Source: Hygrophila difformis (Eukaryota > Streptophyta > Magnoliopsida > Lamiales > Acanthaceae). Taken from it: 64,000 nt of DNA. The notes below the pieces were generated by a model that worked only from the letters and a program-made list of their open reading frames with translations, was not told the origin of the DNA and made no database searches. The translations under genes and the position numbers were made by a program. The stretch is from contig JAOANR010000014.1 in the NCBI GenBank assembly GCA_030278955.1, positions 18,664,068 through 18,728,067 of the forward strand, in the 5' to 3' direction. Shown piece after piece: positions 1-12,550 of this stretch; the first letter of the stretch is position 1, and each line of letters starts with the position of its first letter.

Positions 1-720
1 TTATTTTTGAGCATTTTAAATAAAATATATGCTTTAAATAATTATTAATGTTTAAATGGATTTATATCCGGCACATGTAAACAAGTCCAAATGAAAGACA
101 CACATGCCTTATGATCCAATGGACACTTGGAACAAGTAGCCCATGAAGATCGATCCATGTGAACAAGTCCAAATGAAAGACCCGCATGCAACATGACCCA
201 ATGAACACTTGGAGCGAGCCCAACCCATGAAGAACGGCCCATGTGAACAAGCCCATATGAAAGGCCCACGTACTTGGATCGGCCCATGTGAGCAAACCCA
301 GATGAAAGACCCATGTTATTGGATCGGCCCACAATTCCTATGTTTTCCTCTATAAATAGAGACATTCTCTTCACAAATGGGAGGACTCTACACATTCTCA
401 AGACTCATATACTTGAGATCCTACAGCAACAAACGCTGCAGAAATTCCAAGGAGCCATAGAGGAAGTATCAAATACACTTCCAAGTCTTCAAATGTTGGA
501 GGAATCAAAGGAGGAATAGAAGTCGAACCCACATATCGTTTGATGTTCTTAAATTCGCTTATATTTATGTAAATTGTATAGATTGTGATTGTGAATTAAT
601 AAAATCGTTTGCAGTTGCTTGTCTATTAATTTTCTGTTCTACGGTATTCATTCAATATATATTTTAAAAGATATAAAAAAATTTATAAGTATTCAATAGT
701 TATCTATTTTCATCAGAGAC
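1..720 (+). other. promoter/LTR-like fragment
   Basis: The stretch has a TATA box (TATAAATAG, about 353-361), a short leader, and an AATAAAAT polyadenylation-like signal near 597-604. Repeats crowd the region upstream of the TATA box. This is the layout of an LTR or pararetrovirus-like terminal region, but I see no PBS, coding domain or partner copy in the window. The ORFs here are repeat-derived and not convincing genes. It could be a solo LTR cut by the window edge. The assignment is inference. Confidence 0.35.
74..330. repeat. short degenerate repeats upstream of the TATA box
   Basis: Four related copies of a roughly 25-bp motif (core CATGTGAACAAG, then CAAATGAAAGAC) start near 74, 155, 240 and 285. 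Spacers contain CCCATG and GGATCGGCCCA repeats. The spacing is irregular (about 81, 85 and 45 bp), so this is a clustered motif and not a clean tandem array. The location suggests promoter or enhancer repeats. Confidence 0.6.
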
Positions 721-1032
721 TTGGTTCCCTCAGCTTTAGTCACTTTATTTCTTGTCAATTTTATTTTTTTTGTTTTTATTTCCCTAGCCTACTACTGTTG
801 CGCAAGACAAAAAATAAAAAGTTTATGAATTGGGATTCTTTATAGATTGTAATGGATTTTGTTTAAAAAATATAATTATACAATATCTCTCCAAATAACC
901 AAAGATTTGTAGGGGCTCTATATAAAATTATCCAAACAGTATACAATTTCAACGAATCCTATATGAAGTCTTTAGATTTTTTAAATTCATTGACTTTTCA
1001 AAATAAAAAAAATCGAAAAATTCTATAAAATG
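721..1032. other. AT-rich intergenic DNA, nothing recognised
   Basis: Low-complexity AT-rich sequence. I see no coding frame or repeat structure. It is the left flank of the MULE insertion. Confidence 0.5.
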
Positions 1033-1041
1033 TAAATTTAA
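1033..1041. repeat. Left target-site duplication of the MULE
   Basis: TAAATTTAA directly abuts the left terminus and matches the 9 bp at 12576-12584 exactly. AT-rich 9-mers recur by chance, but these sit exactly at both inverted ends. Confidence 0.8.
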
Positions 1042-1066
1042 CGGGAAATTATTGAAAAATCCCCCG
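1042..1066 (+). repeat. Left terminal inverted repeat of the MULE (degenerate)
   Basis: Aligned to the reverse complement of 12551-12575, about 15 of the first 22 positions match, with blocks GGG, TTATT, AAAA and CCC. A looser match continues inward (GTACCC shared). The repeat is short and weak, as in non-TIR MULEs. Confidence 0.65.
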
Positions 1067-1973
1067 TTGGGGTCCAAAGTACCCGCATAACCCCAGGAGG
1101 AATTTTATTGTAAGAAAACCCCCCGGATGGGGAAACATTAAAATAAAGGGAAAATAACCCCTGACATTGTGTAATGATGAAGAGTGATAATATACTTTGT
1201 ATTCTGTCAAAGTTCTCCGTTTCTAGGTCACAACTCGGAAAGAATTGAAGGGGAAACGTCCGGCGGGTGCGTTATTTATCGATTCGGAGTGGGGGGTTAG
1301 TAGTTAAATTGGGGAAATTTGTATTGTAGAAGGGGGACGGCGTAGGGCAGTAGGAAGATCCAGCGCGAGGGTTCCGGTGGAGAAAGAACGGTGAGCGACG
1401 AAGCGGCGGCGGAGGTTGCAAGCGGCGGCGGAGGTTGCAAGCGGCGGCGGAGGTGCGCGAGGGCTGGAATTGCGATAGAGAGTGAAAGGGGTAAGTAATT
1501 TACACTGCAATTTTGTTGATTCTGTAGGGTGGGGATGTTAGGGCAGCCGAGGGGTGCGGGATGCGGTAATGGGAGTGGAGTGTTTAGGAAATTTGCTTAA
1601 CGCATTTGAAACCCACTTTGTTTTGATCAATTGTTTAGCAAAAAAAACTGTTTTGGGTATTAGAATCTGTGGTATGGTGTTTTGGATATATTAGTTACTG
1701 TGGGTTAGTGTTGAATAGTATGCCGGAGCGAAAATGCTAATCCAATTGTTAAGATTTCGAATACGTTGACATGAAATTGAGGACATTAGTGTTAATTTGT
1801 AGCATTTGCAAGATTTATATAATTGGTAGGTTGAAGGGTGGATTGTTAAGTTTACTGGTTGAAGTATGTAGGAGCATTGATGTGTAGTAGAATTTGTGGT
1901 CTTGTGATGATGTGTAGCATAAATTGATGCAGGGACTTCATTGCGGAGGAGGCATTTTGCAGGGTGATCAGGA

Positions 1974-4900
1974 ATGGGCAGAAAGTCTTATGAGAAGACT
2001 GATGGGACAAAACCAAGGGAGAGATCGAAAGAGAAAGGAGGAAGTAGGGAAGGGATGGTTGTGGATGGAAGATCGAATGAGAAAGGGCAAAGTAGTGAGG
2101 GGAATTGTTTGGAGGATGGATCAAAGGGGAGAGGGCAGAGCAGCAAAGGGAAAAATAGGGAAGATGGAAAGAAGAAGAAAGCGGTGCGCAAAGAGAAGGG
2201 AAAAAGGGTTGTTAGGAAGAGTAAGGAAGGGGGGGAGGCGGGGCTGACGACGAGGTGCTCTCCACAGTTTTTTAGGGCGATTATGGATGCAATTGTTGAG
2301 AGACTTACCGAAGAGCAGCTAGGTGCACTCAGGAGGACCCCTTTCTGGCATTTCATGCAATGCCCAACAGGTTACAGCAGTTTAAGTTGGCTAGAAGCTT
2401 TGGTGAGGTGCTACGATGCAGAGGGTACGAGTTTCCTGATTGGAGAGGAATTGGAGCTGAAGTTTCCAGCAACGGAGTTCAGTTGCGTCATGGCACTTCA
2501 GAAGGAGGGGCAGTATGTCCACCCAAAATTGGAAGAGAAGAGTAGGACAGTTGATAAGTATTTCAAAGGAAGAGTTGCCAATGTGAAGCGGAAAAAGATT
2601 ATTTCATTGTTAAGGAAAATGTGTGGGGGCGAAGCTGCGGTGTTGGGCAGAGAGGACCCCGAGGATGCAGCAAGGATGTATATATTACTGGTTTTCAACT
2701 GCATATTGTTCCCGACCGCACACCAGTATGTGCCACCGTTTGTCATACACTACGTTGATGATCTCGAAAGAATAGGAAATTATGCCTGGGGAGCTGCGGC
2801 ACACACATATCTATTGGATTGCCTGAAGAAGTGCGCGAAAGGGAAGAAGTATGCCGATGGATGCGTTCTCGGGTTGACGGTAAGTTTGCTGACTATGGAT
2901 TTTTGCATATTGTTAGTTACACAAAACTGCATGTTGTTTGTAATGAGAAACAAAAAGTGTGCTGTGGATTTCAGAGTTGGTTTTTTGAGCGTGTTCCCCT
3001 GCTGGCGAAGCCTACTGGGAAGGCATGCGTACCACGTTTTGCAAGGTGGCGTAGCAGTCATCCAGGTCTTGTGGAATGCGTGGAGGCATTGAGGAAGATT
3101 AAGGCGGACGATGTGCAGAAGTTTTATCCATTGGAAGAGGAGCTCAGGTATTTAAGACCAGTGGTACAGGAATTCGAGGTAAGCGGTGGAAATTTTGTAC
3201 ATGATGTGCTAAGATATATAGATTACGATGATTTTGACATATATTTTTTTGATGTCATGTCGTAGGAGGTAATTGTGGAGAGCAAACCAATGGAGAGACG
3301 TAGCGGAAGGGTGCCCGCGTCTGTGCCCGTGCGGGTCGTTGGTGCTCGAGGTGGTGAGGGCAAGCGGGCAGGGAGGACACTTGGGGTTGAGCCCAATAAG
3401 CAGGGTAAGAGGCAGCGCATAGAGAGTTCGGACGCACGGACGGGTGGGACGCGGGTTGATGAGAGTGCCGAGCGTACAGACCAGGTAGGCAAAGAGCGTA
3501 GGGTAGGGGAGCACCTTGTTGAGAGTGAGTGGGAGCAGGTTGGTGAGATGGTAGGGGAGCAGACTGTGGAGAGGGATGCTAGGGAGCAGGTTGGGGAGAC
3601 GACAGGGGAGCAGTTTTTTGAGAGTATAGGGCAGCGGCATGATGATCATATTGGGATCGGGGTGGATGAGTGCAAGGATCAAGAGCCGAGGAATGGAATG
3701 TCTGAGGAAAAATACGGAGTTAATGAGGTGGAAGAGGATGGCAACGAGACTGAAGCGGAGATGGATGAAGGTATATTTATATGTTCACAAAGAAAATTAG
3801 GAGTTAGGTGTACTAGTTAATAACGTTCAAGTTGGGAGAATGAATAGTAAATAATGCTTCTTGATATACTGTACTGTACTAGATATTTTATTTGATGTGT
3901 TATTGGTTTATATAAACAGTGGAGGAGGAACGAAGGACGAAGCGTAGGGCTGATGTTCGTGATGGGGATATTCCGAACGACGCCAAAGAAGGGGAGCCGG
4001 ACGGCGGGGAGGATAAAATGAATGAGGGCCATGATTCAGACTTAGGAGGTGGTACGGGGCAGGGGAGAGGTGAATCGGCTGATGAAATGGCCATTGTCCC
4101 CTATGGGAACGAAGAGGTAGGTGAGGGGATCGGGAGCAATCCGGAGGTGGAATTCGATGAAGGACGTGAGGAAGATCAGGAATCCCCAACTCGCGTGGCA
4201 AACGAGACTTTTTCATCAATAGTTGAAAATGTTCGGAACCGGGGTGACCGCAAGCCGAAGCCAAAAGACCCGGATTTCATGACACCAGTGACAACCCCTA
4301 GGGAAGTGAAAAATCCGGGGGGGAAGGCAGGCGCACTTCATCATCCTGTGAGTTGAGTGTGATTGAATAAATAGCTTCATGGGTTTTAACTTTTGTTCAT
4401 GTGACTGCCTTCTGTAATGCATGTGCATTTGATTGTTGCTTAAAAAAGTCCTTACTGCATGATAGGTAAACATTACTGGATCCAAGTACGATGACGTCGA
4501 CAATGGAAAGGAGGAGAAGCGCGAGAAAGCAGCTGTAAAAAAATATTGGACACGGCGGCGGTATTGTGGGTGCCAAATAATTGACGATGAGACGAGGTCC
4601 AGGATTGATCGTTTTCTTGAGCAAGGATTTAAGGGGTAATCTTTGAAAATAGTTGTGCCATTCAGTGTAATGGGAAAGAATTGGTCCCTTAATAACATCC
4701 ATGTTATTTTCAAACAGGGCAATTGTTTGGTGTAGAGATCCACACAGGTTGAGAGTGTCTAGTTTCATGGATCTAATTTTCGATGCGGCACTGAATGATG
4801 AGGTCATTCATGCCTGGTTGGACATTATCACGACCAAGGGCTATATGAATTCACACAGTACATCTCAGAGGATGGGTTTCATCAGTTGCTGGAGCATGGT

Positions 4901-5623
4901 ATAATCATTTTATTGGTGCCAGTTTTAATAAGTGTAATCCTTAGTTTATTACCAATGTCACCCGAGGGTTCTGCTACAAATTATTGGTTTTGTTCCAGTT
5001 GGCTATAATTGCAGGGGTATCGAGATACAAGAAGTTACCAATGCAGAATGAGGATTATGATGATTTCCTGGAGAAAGCACCAGTTTACTGTAGGACGGAG
5101 TTACTTCGGATGATACAGGAAGGAGTGCAGGAGACCCGGTACTATGTTGTCCCGGTGCACGATGGGAAGTACGCACACTGGCATCTTCTAATTATTGATC
5201 TGAAAATGAAGCAGATATGGGCAAGGGACCCTTTGAAGGGGAGGCGTTCCAAAACCGGAATGGATCGAGTGGTAAGTTAAAATAGTTGTGCCAATATATT
5301 GTTCATGTTTACAGCCTAAGGTCAAATGAGTGTGATAATAGAGATGTTTACCCAATAAATTTCTCCAGGCAATGTTCTTCATCGGTTGGCTGCAGCGTAA
5401 TTTATTTGAAGTAGATCCGACGGTCAGGCCTGTGGCGGGGTGTCGGCAGCAGGAACCCCAATCCAATGATTGTGGTGCGTTTGTATGTCTGTGGTGCGAG
5501 GCATATTTACGTGACGATGCTGACTTCTGGAAGTACGAAAGCTCTGTGGATATCAAGTCGTTTCGAGCCCGAATGGCAAGGACAATTCTGGAGGATTCAA
5601 ATTATTTGCTTACAGGCTCTTAA
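1974..5623 (+). CDS. Ulp1-like (C48) cysteine protease carried by the MULE
   Basis: I read eight exons: 1974-2879, 2975-3178, 3266-3770, 3920-4347, 4466-4635, 4718-4898, 4999-5271 and 5369-5623. All introns are GT-AG and all phases agree, giving 973 aa without a stop. Residues 1-90 are basic and low-complexity. Residues 90-370 form a globular region like the domain that precedes the protease in plant transposon ULPs. A charged, probably disordered linker runs to about 690. The protease domain follows: His858 in AHWHLL, Asp875 in WARDPL, Gln916/917 and Cys924 in NDCG. The full catalytic set is therefore present. C48 enzymes cleave SUMO or related modifiers from proteins; the substrate here is unknown. 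The gene lies tail-to-tail with the transposase. An acceptor-like TTTGCAG at about 1955-1961 means a further 5' exon is possible. Confidence 0.8.
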
Positions 5624-6539
5624 CTTGTAGCGTATCTTAAAATTGGTTTGTGTGACTGGTTTCCCAATTGCTTTAGCCTGTGACTATTCGACAATACTTT
5701 CTTGGTTTCCCGTGCGTTTTAAATTGTGCACAGGAACACCACCTGGAGCGGTCCGAGATATTTGAGAATGCCTTATCATATTTGTTCATGTTTATTTGAG
5801 AATACATTATCAAATTCTCAATATTCCAGGTTAATTGAGATTGCCATGTAGTTGAGCAAAGTTGTGCATTGATGAAAAAACAACAGGTTGTTCATTTTGG
5901 CCTCGACCAAACAATGAACCAAATGGCCCCATGTAGATAACAAACATTTCTGCTCATTTGTCAATACCCGATGAGGATAGCATTTAATAAGCAGTAGAGA
6001 CAATTCTACGTGTCCCATTCAATATAAACTGAAGTGGAAAATGAGTGCCAAATACCATTAATGCATACATTACACTGCCCTACATTACATCACTTACAGT
6101 CAATACTTAAAAAAGTGGTTTTTAACACCCACGCAGGATCACGTTGGACCACTTCCGACAATACCCAAAATGTACAGCATTTAATAACCTGAGGCATTTA
6201 TGGAAAACATTCACATACCATAAACAGAACTGAACAGAATATAACAAGGTTCATTACTGCATAGATTCCACTGCCAACCATTGTCACATATATAGACGTT
6301 CATTACAAAAGCGGGATTTCATTTTATCCCCAAACACTTCAAAACCAGTAGCCTGGACTACAATTCCAACCGTTTAAACAAAACGAAACCTTCAAAAAGA
6401 GATCCAACCAGGTCTCGAACAATATTTCAAGACGGAACCATGATCAAGTAGAGCTTCCATTGTAAAACTTGGTTCCCGCCATTCCAAAATCAACAAAGTG
6501 AAACCCATCTACAATTTCTTCATATCAATGTTTCAAGAT
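5624..6539. other. Non-coding interior of the MULE
   Basis: Sequence downstream of the protease stop. It is AT-rich with no convincing ORF. It probably holds the protease 3' UTR and that of the small minus-strand gene. No array or inverted repeat seen. Confidence 0.5.
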
Positions 6540-6613
6540 TTTGTTTAAAATACTACTGGCCCTCTGGAAATGAAAAAACAAACGGTGGGCAGTGGAAACA
6601 TCCATACATTTAC

Positions 6614-6958
6614 TTACCAACGGGCTTGGCATCGGGCAACCACCGATTTCGTGAAGAAATCGAAGAACCCAACCCCGTCCGATTCATCATTCTTCAAGAA
6701 CATGAACGTAACGGCGAGTATTGCCATGGGGATCAAGAAGCCCATGACCCCACAACCTGCCGGACGGCCACACCCACGCCGGAGTGCCCTAATTTCTTCC
6801 CGGAGCAACTCCAACTCGCGGTTGCGGATGGAGTCCGTTGTCAACACATGGTTCACGGTGGCGGCGAGGGTTTGCTCGACCTGCTCGACGCGGCAAACGA
6901 TAGCCGGAACTCCGGTAGCAGTGCCGAAAGGGCCCGAGTCGCCGGAAGGGAACTCCAT
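6614..6958 (-). CDS. Small coiled-coil plus membrane-segment protein inside the MULE
   Basis: An unspliced reading gives 114 aa. It has a charged heptad-like helix (RNRELELLREEIRALRRG, about residues 44-61), then one hydrophobic segment (GVMGFLIPMAILAVTFMFL, about 69-87) and a short tail. A consensus donor (GTAAGT) near the end could splice to an acceptor near 6560, which would end the protein a residue or so earlier at a new stop. A TATA-like CTATAAGAT lies about 110 bp upstream on the minus strand. The coiled-coil and membrane tail resembles the C-terminus of transposon-associated plant GRF zinc-finger proteins, but no GRF zinc finger is visible, so the function is unknown. The plus-strand ORFs over it look like shadows. 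Confidence 0.45.
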   Translation of the reverse strand: MEFPSGDSGPFGTATGVPAIVCRVEQVEQTLAATVNHVLTTDSIRNRELELLREEIRALRRGCGRPAGCGVMGFLIPMAILAVTFMFLKNDESDGVGFFDFFTKSVVARCQARW

Positions 6959-7079
6959 CGGTGGAAGAAAGCTGCGATTTTTAGTGTAAGGAGGCGGTGG
7001 AAGAGTGTTTGGTGGAGTGGAAATAAGGGTTTGTGAGGAGAATGGGGGTACACGGCCCTATCTTATAGGGGTGAGAAGA

Positions 7080-8430
7080 TTTTTGGGTAAGTGGAAAGAT
7101 CACCTGCATCAATTGTCCACTTTTGTACACTAATTTGGGTACCCGCCAATGGGGGACTGACACGTGTCGTTCTTTTTCCCTCCAAAGTGATTTTATCAGG
7201 CTGTGTCCCCTCTTAAGGTAGCTGTGTGAATCTAAATACCAAATCTTTCCTGCCAAGCATATAAGTTACCAGTGATGGTATTAGATGAGGCACACAGAAT
7301 ACACCCAATCTTTGCATGTATGTACCGAATAATCATAACGTCTTAGTGTAATTGTTACACGCCACTCCGACGCGCATGCCGATTGTAAATCTACACACTT
7401 TTATTGGACCTCATTTCGTAGGTGAATGACATAAGTTTCTTATTGAGTAGGTCTACAAGATTAAACGAAATTAACAAGATCTCAGTGGAGACATACGTGC
7501 ACCGAAATAATGATATTGTACACTGTAATTACAATTATATACATTCCCAATACACTGAAATAAAAAGGAACGGAGGAAGTACCAGATTGTGGTTCCAATA
7601 ATAATAGCCTTGTTATGACAAACCCACAACTCATGTCAAATTCACTTGGACAACTATAAATACTAGACTCACCCATACATACACTGAAATACATTTTCAA
7701 TGAACTGAAATAAAACAACTATACACCAAAATTATCTTAACATGAATCAGAAAAAACAAAGGAAGTACTATTACTATACAATACATGCAACATAATATTC
7801 TCTTGTAGTACTAGTTTACCAGTTCTACTATACCAAATATAAGACTCCGATTTTGTTCACCTCCCGAATCGACATGTTCGTAAGTTAGGCGGACGGCACT
7901 GCACCGTAACTTACCAATAGCATAATTAAATAACATATTGGATCAAAATCGGGTGGTTTACAATGCTTCGACTACTCACATCCAAGCAACACTCGCGGAA
8001 CACATAGAATACTATGTCCTCAATACATGTGGCTATACCTCTAATCTCGTTATAGGACGTTCGATGTACATATAGGGTCTTACACGATTACAATTACTGA
8101 CCCGTATCGAATGGTCCGACGAATCTATCGTCCTAAGCATTATGGGATACATATAGGACTTCAATTTTCTTCACATCACGATGTAACGCATTCTTAAAGA
8201 CCTAAATGCAATCACACATCTAAATGCTATCACATCTCTAAATTCAATCACACACTATAATTATTTCGTTATACATTGTAAATAACTTATGCATAATATC
8301 CGAGGACGTGTAACTAGTCCCCCATGTTTACTCATTATAGGTTTTTAGTCGAACGGTTTGCTTATCGTATTACAAGTATACTGAAATTTTTGTTTAAAAA
8401 ACCAAATTAATCCGTATTTGCAATTAACTG
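7080..8430. other. MULE interior, no gene; contains a MITE-like scrap
   Basis: No supported coding region. About 7345-7500 resembles the interior of the Stowaway-like MITE at 15903-16166: it shares GTAATTGTTACA-like and CATGCCGAT segments and an AACAAGATCTCA-like end. It looks like a decayed copy. TACACTGAAAT motifs begin near 7550 and become the array further right. Confidence 0.4.
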
Positions 8431-8434
8431 GTCT

Positions 8435-9110
8435 CTATATACACTGAAATTATTGTCAGAAACAATGGAAAGATTTTAAAATATACTTTACATACTTATT
8501 TACATGAAATGAAACTCTAATTACATACACTGATTTCAGTTTCCGAAACAATAGACCATGGGAGATTTCACGTACTTATTTACATGCAATGAATCATCCA
8601 CTATACACACTGAAATTAGTCTTCGAAACAATGAAAACGAGGGGGAATATACTCTTTGAACTCGGTTGCATGAAATGAAATAGTAAATCGATACACTTAA
8701 ATCATTTCCAAACACAATGAACAACACCGAATTATATACCCGAGACACTACATGTTTTAAGTACTTATTTACATGCAATGAATCATCCACTATATACACT
8801 GAAATTAGTCTTGGAAACAATGGAAACGAGGGGGAATATACTTTTTGAACTCGGTTACATGAAATGAAATAGTAAACCGATACACTTAAATCATTTCCAA
8901 CCACAATGAACAACACTGAATTATATACCCGAGACACTACATGTTTTAAGTACTTATTTACATGCAATGAATCCCCCATTATATAAACTGAAATTTGTAT
9001 CCCAAACAATGAACATGCAGGGAAATACACTCTTCTTGGTTGGTTACATGAAATGAATTAGGCACTACATACACGTAAATCAATTTCGAACACAATGGAC
9101 AACAATAAAT
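8435..9110. repeat. Tandem repeat, 189-bp period, in the MULE centre
   Basis: The phrase CTTATTTACATGCAATGAAT starts at 8575, 8764 and 8953, giving an exact 189-bp period over about 2.5-3 copies, the last diverged. Shorter half-units (TACACTGAAAT ... AACAATGG) extend to about 8435. A minus-strand ORF across it is just the repeat read through. The array separates the 3' ends of the convergent protease and transposase genes. Confidence 0.8.
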
Positions 9111-9453
9111 AATATACCAGATGCACTTGATATCATACAACACAAAATTTATTAAAACTTCCACTAGCTGCAAATTGCCCAACATTCCAGGTTGTTCCAT
9201 ACAGCCTCATAGTACACGTCCCACAGAATAATGATTGCCAACACAAGTTCCACAGCATCCAATAATACCAAAATTCAACAATGTAGTTCACCCCATTACG
9301 AACTTCATCGTCCTCATACACAAAGTACTAAATCATGATTACAATCAAGTACCAAAATATGAGGCAATCAAAATTGGGGACCAAATTACAGTCTCATTTT
9401 ATATAAGGTTATAATAGTCAAGCAGTTCCCAAAACACACCATCCCAAACGTCC

Positions 9454-12278
9454 TCAGTGCCTCGAAACGCGTGAAGACTTGCATGTTTTACGGTTATGGC
9501 CTTGACCCCGACACAATCCACACCTCACCATCGGTATCGGCACCTGTGACGGTATTCTCTTTTTCTTCCTCCGACCAGGTTGCGCCCGCACATCCGGTGC
9601 ACGAATAAAATCTGGATCGTTACGGCTCTGCACTGCATCGCCATCACTAGGTATCGGGTACAATAACCCACTATAGGTTGTCCGATATGCCTGCACGCGA
9701 TAGAAGGGATCACAAAAATCGTATACACTTCGGTGAATATGATCTAGGCAAGCACAGGCATGCTTGCATGGAAACCGATATAATTGCCAGCATCCACAAC
9801 TGCACGTGCGTTGTTCCACATCCACTGCCAGTGTCTTCTCCCCCTCAACGATCTCGAATATTGTACCTGAAGCACTAAAAACGCTAACTTCACGGGCTGC
9901 CAAATAATTCGTGCTCAATTTCTGCTCAAACTCTGGGCACAACGCTGTCTCCATCTTTGCCCCGGCCTCCCTTTTCTGATTAAACATGCCCATCGTCTTC
10001 AATCGAATGCTATTAACCATCCCTAGTGGAGGTAATGTCCTCGCTTCTTTCACCCATGAATTCCAACTCTCGGCAATGTTGTTATTCACAATACCCCAAC
10101 GATTTCCCACAAACAACGCATTTGCCCATTTGCTTGGATTGCTGGCCATTAGGTATGGCCCCGCAGCTGGTAGTGCTTTCATTATATCGTTCATGTGCCC
10201 TTCGAACTCAGCATATGTCGCTGCGTACGCCGCCATGTTTAGCTTCCCAGTCCAATAGTTACTGTAGCTATAGTGATACTTCGTCATTACCTACGAACCA
10301 TCAAAGCAGCACAATCATGATTGCGATCTAGCTTAATTAATTATATGACTCCGTAAATCAATGTCGTAACTTTTTACTTACCTTCGTTTTAAAGTTATCC
10401 ACCAGATGGCGCATACAAATGGCATGGTTACAACCCACAAAAGTATTCGGTATACCTTTCATCAATCCCGAATGCCGATCACTAAATAATGTATACCTAC
10501 TCCACACCTCCTCCCCAGTACGCTTTTCAATTGTGAACTTCAACTTCTCACAGAACCATTCCCAGTTCTCGTCATTTTCTGAATCCACAACTGCCATAAA
10601 CCATCAAAACATTACTATATTGTTCTCGCAACTACGACATTTACAAAATGTTAATTAATAGGAATCTTACGTGCAAATGCAATACACAGCAACCCGTCGT
10701 TAGCATCTTTAGTTGTCGCAGCCAGTATATGCCCCTTCCATTTGGATTTTATATGTGTCCCATCGAAGAAAATCAAAGGTCTACACCCTGTCACGAAGCC
10801 GACAACACATGCTGCAAAGGCGATGAATAATCTGCGGAACTTCCCAGTTTCTTCAAATGTCTCAAGGTCCGCCATGCTACCTACAATTTCAGCAGAGGCA
10901 CCAGATTCCATTTAAGAATATCATATACAACATTGTTCATATTTAGATAACACCAACCTGGGTTTGTTTCTTTCAGTGCAGCACACCACCCTCTTAACTT
11001 GTCAAATGAATCAAAGTCATCGCCGTGTATTTCTCGTAGAGCAATCTCCCTCCCATTCCACGCCTTCCGATACTTTATTACAATCCCAAACTCCCTCTGC
11101 AAGTCCTTCATCACATTCACCGGCCTAATTGTTGGGTCGAGTCGGAGCTTCTCCCTTATATAACCTGCTATCCAGTTCGCATCAGCCTTCGGATTGTCAC
11201 GATCTTTTAGGCTATCCAACCCACATGTGTGGTTCAGGTTACATCTTCTAATGCCAAAACATCTGTCCACCTTATGATAAGAAGCATAGACACGCCACGA
11301 ACACCCCATAACCGTACATACTGCTGTTATTCTATCCCCGTCATTTCTCTCGTAGCGGAACGCACGCTTGTTCGCTATGCAATAGTTTTTTAGAATCGTT
11401 CTAAATTGATTTGCATCCTCGAATATCTGTCCCACACCCTTAATCGCACGACCCCATATCAAGGAACCTATAGGGGCATTTCTATTCGGCATTTCACCCT
11501 CTTCACTTCGACCTCCGTTTGCTACCCTGCCATCAGACATTAAAAAGGTAACATAACATCAATGCATGCATATTGCAACACTTACATTTTTATATCTAAA
11601 CAGTTATGCAAATCACTAATGCAACATAATATTGCTCCTGCTGTTCTTCAACACTTTTCATTCAACCATACCAACTTTTATAAACCCTAATGGCAGTTTC
11701 ACATTTCAACAAAATTATACTTACATCTCACCGAAATTAAACCGAACGCCATCAACGTCCTTACAATTTTAATCCCACAAAATAAAAACGCAATCTACAA
11801 TTCTACACATTCCCTTCCGTAACCCTTCTCAAATTTTATCTCAGCGAAATAGTTACCTTGTTTGATTCTGACCGCGCTCGATCCGTCGAGCTACAATTCT
11901 ACACATTCCCTTCCCAACCAACCGATGCACTTCGAGCATATGTCTGACATCCTCGTCCGACCTTAACCCCACCGGTAACCTCTCGACGGGATGCTCGTAG
12001 TGCAATACGAAGCTCCTCACATCCATCCCTCTTTTGCTTGCTAAAACCTCAGTAATTTCAGTCACACCCATCCCATTCCGCACTGTCATCGACTCCATCA
12101 CCCCATCAACCTCACAAAATGCAAGAATCGATGGCCCATCATCAAACTCCTCCTCATCGATTTCAACCATATTCTCACCCAAATGGGATCGATTATTTCC
12201 TACCTCCGCTTCTGCACTCCGTTCTCTCTTTCGCCGATCACAACCACAGTCCCCTCGGTTGAGCACTCCCTCCTCCAC
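9454..12278 (-). CDS. MULE transposase (MuDR-type, DDE, SWIM zinc finger)
   Basis: Minus-strand exons 12278-11857, 11526-10958, 10880-10671, 10590-10382 and 10290-9454 have GT-AG introns and agreeing phases and give 748 aa with no stop. In order: an acidic N-terminal domain of possible PB1-like fold, a MuDR-type DNA-binding region (about 155-250), and the DDE core with Asp370 (FFDGTH), Asp438 (SDRHSG) and Glu544 (NIAESW). Between the last two is the C/H motif CNHAICMRH. A SWIM finger follows (C633, C635, C645, H647), then a basic stretch and a CCHC knuckle (C727, C730, H735, C740). All catalytic residues are present. It would bind the element ends and move it in the nucleus. A start at a downstream Met is possible. 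Confidence 0.88.
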
Positions 12279-12550
12279 TCTTGCCTGCTTAAGGCAGTAC
12301 TTACATCATAACGTAAGCTGCCTAAGCCAATGCCAAGAAGTTTCTTGGCAATTTCCCTTTCTTTGGAAAACCCCATTAGCCCCCTACTCATATGAGTTGT
12401 CCATGGGTAAAACAGTACTTTTCCATTGCTAATTTCACAAATACCTTTTCTTTTTCGGTGGTGTACTGAATCGTAACTTCTATTTCATGTTATGGGGTAC
12501 AACTTGGTAAACTATTGCTATGGGTACTGTCCAATGATTTCATAGACATG

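Noticed and set aside
45..401. 118-aa minus-strand ORF with repeated peptide phrases
   Set aside because: It is the clustered short repeat read in frame; no domain and no other support.
1..720. Endogenous pararetrovirus promoter
   Set aside because: The TATA-leader-polyA layout is compatible, but no viral coding domain is present; left as an unspecified LTR/promoter-like fragment.
1304..1510. 68-aa minus-strand ORF near the MULE left end
   Set aside because: GC-rich GGCGGCGGAGGTT repeats give an Arg/Ala/Pro peptide; it more likely belongs to the 5' leader of the protease gene.
8536..9200. Minus-strand ORFs of 164 and 73 aa in the MULE centre
   Set aside because: They translate the 189-bp tandem repeat and carry no domain.
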